From CAZABP01 sp964483245 (GTDB taxonomy: Bacteria > Planctomycetota > UBA1135 > UBA2386), in NCBI GenBank assembly GCA_964483245.1, contig CAZABP010000022.1, forward strand, positions 1-64,000: a stretch of 64,000 nt of DNA, written 5' to 3'. The notes under the pieces are model-generated. The model worked only from the letters and a program-made list of their open reading frames with translations. It ran no database searches and was not told the origin of the DNA. Below are positions 63,983-64,000 of the stretch, piece after piece. The translations under genes and the position numbers were made by a program. Each line of letters opens with the position of its first letter. Positions within the stretch are counted from its first letter, which is position 1.

Positions 63983-64000
63983 AGTGGGTGCGTTGGCTGT
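63979..64000 (+). CDS. 5' end of a gene cut by the window edge
   Basis: An ATG overlaps the stop of the preceding gene (ATGA), the normal coupling in this genome, and the first codons MKWVRWL look like the beginning of a signal peptide. Only seven codons are visible. Confidence 0.5.

Overview
This is a very GC-rich, gene-dense bacterial stretch with about 48 protein genes and no RNA gene or CRISPR array that I could find. The content suggests a Planctomycetota-like organism from an anoxic or redox-stratified habitat. The main hints are an FG-GAP/UnbV lipoprotein, an ECF sigma factor fused to a membrane anchor and carboxypeptidase-regulatory-like domains, a fused system II haem-lyase (ResB-CcsA), a SMUG1-type uracil glycosylase and many lipoproteins. 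The phylum is an inference from gene content only.

Layout. 0.3-13.6 kb is mixed: an aldo/keto reductase, a ribosome-hibernation-like/sigma-like fusion, an FG-GAP lipoprotein, a secretin-N0-like protein coupled to a methyltransferase, an ECF-sigma fusion gene split by an in-frame amber codon, an MFS transporter, a type III polyketide synthase and a large secreted protein of unknown function. 13.6-22.4 kb (minus strand) is a tightly overlapping nine-gene operon for anaerobic benzoyl-CoA degradation: had, oah, dch, bcrC, bcrB, bcrA, bcrD, an SDR and a GNAT. It starts beneath a perfect 8-2-8 palindrome. 22.5-25.3 kb is an 11-haem lipoprotein cytochrome reading into that operon. 25.5-28.8 kb holds an AlkD-like protein and an NfeD-like/flotillin pair.

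28.8-35.6 kb (minus) is the most unusual module. It contains a ferredoxin/FAD/NAD-binding flavoprotein fused to a bis-histidine membrane cytochrome b, a 23-haem cytochrome c, a predicted outer-membrane barrel and a 7-haem lipoprotein cytochrome. The first three genes overlap by ATGA. Read in order this is a plausible complete electron path from cytoplasmic NAD(P)H or ferredoxin to the cell surface. The ResB-CcsA haem-lyase needed to mature so many c-haems follows at 37.7 kb. With the benzoyl-CoA operon it suggests aromatic oxidation linked to anaerobic, possibly extracellular, respiration (inference).

40.8-52 kb has general functions: an MgtC/DUF4010 membrane protein, a CoA-transferase, a polyphosphate:AMP phosphotransferase, a CBS protein, a uracil glycosylase, an EamA transporter, a hybrid histidine kinase and a secreted PIG-L deacetylase. 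51.9-62.0 kb (minus) is a coupled series: two CsgG/LpoB-type lipoproteins, a COG3014-like lipoprotein, a small PEGA-like lipoprotein, AddB, AddA and a NUDIX hydrolase. 62.1-64 kb has a radical SAM/SPASM protein, a lipoprotein and the start of a further gene.

Two non-coding signals recur. A hairpin family with core GGGGTC(T/A)GACCCC, whose outer arms differ between copies but stay complementary, sits in seven gaps between 1.9 and 28.9 kb. A GCTAGNNT-type -10 element without a visible -35 lies 6-13 nt before several start codons that lack a ribosome binding site, which points to leaderless or very short-leader transcription.
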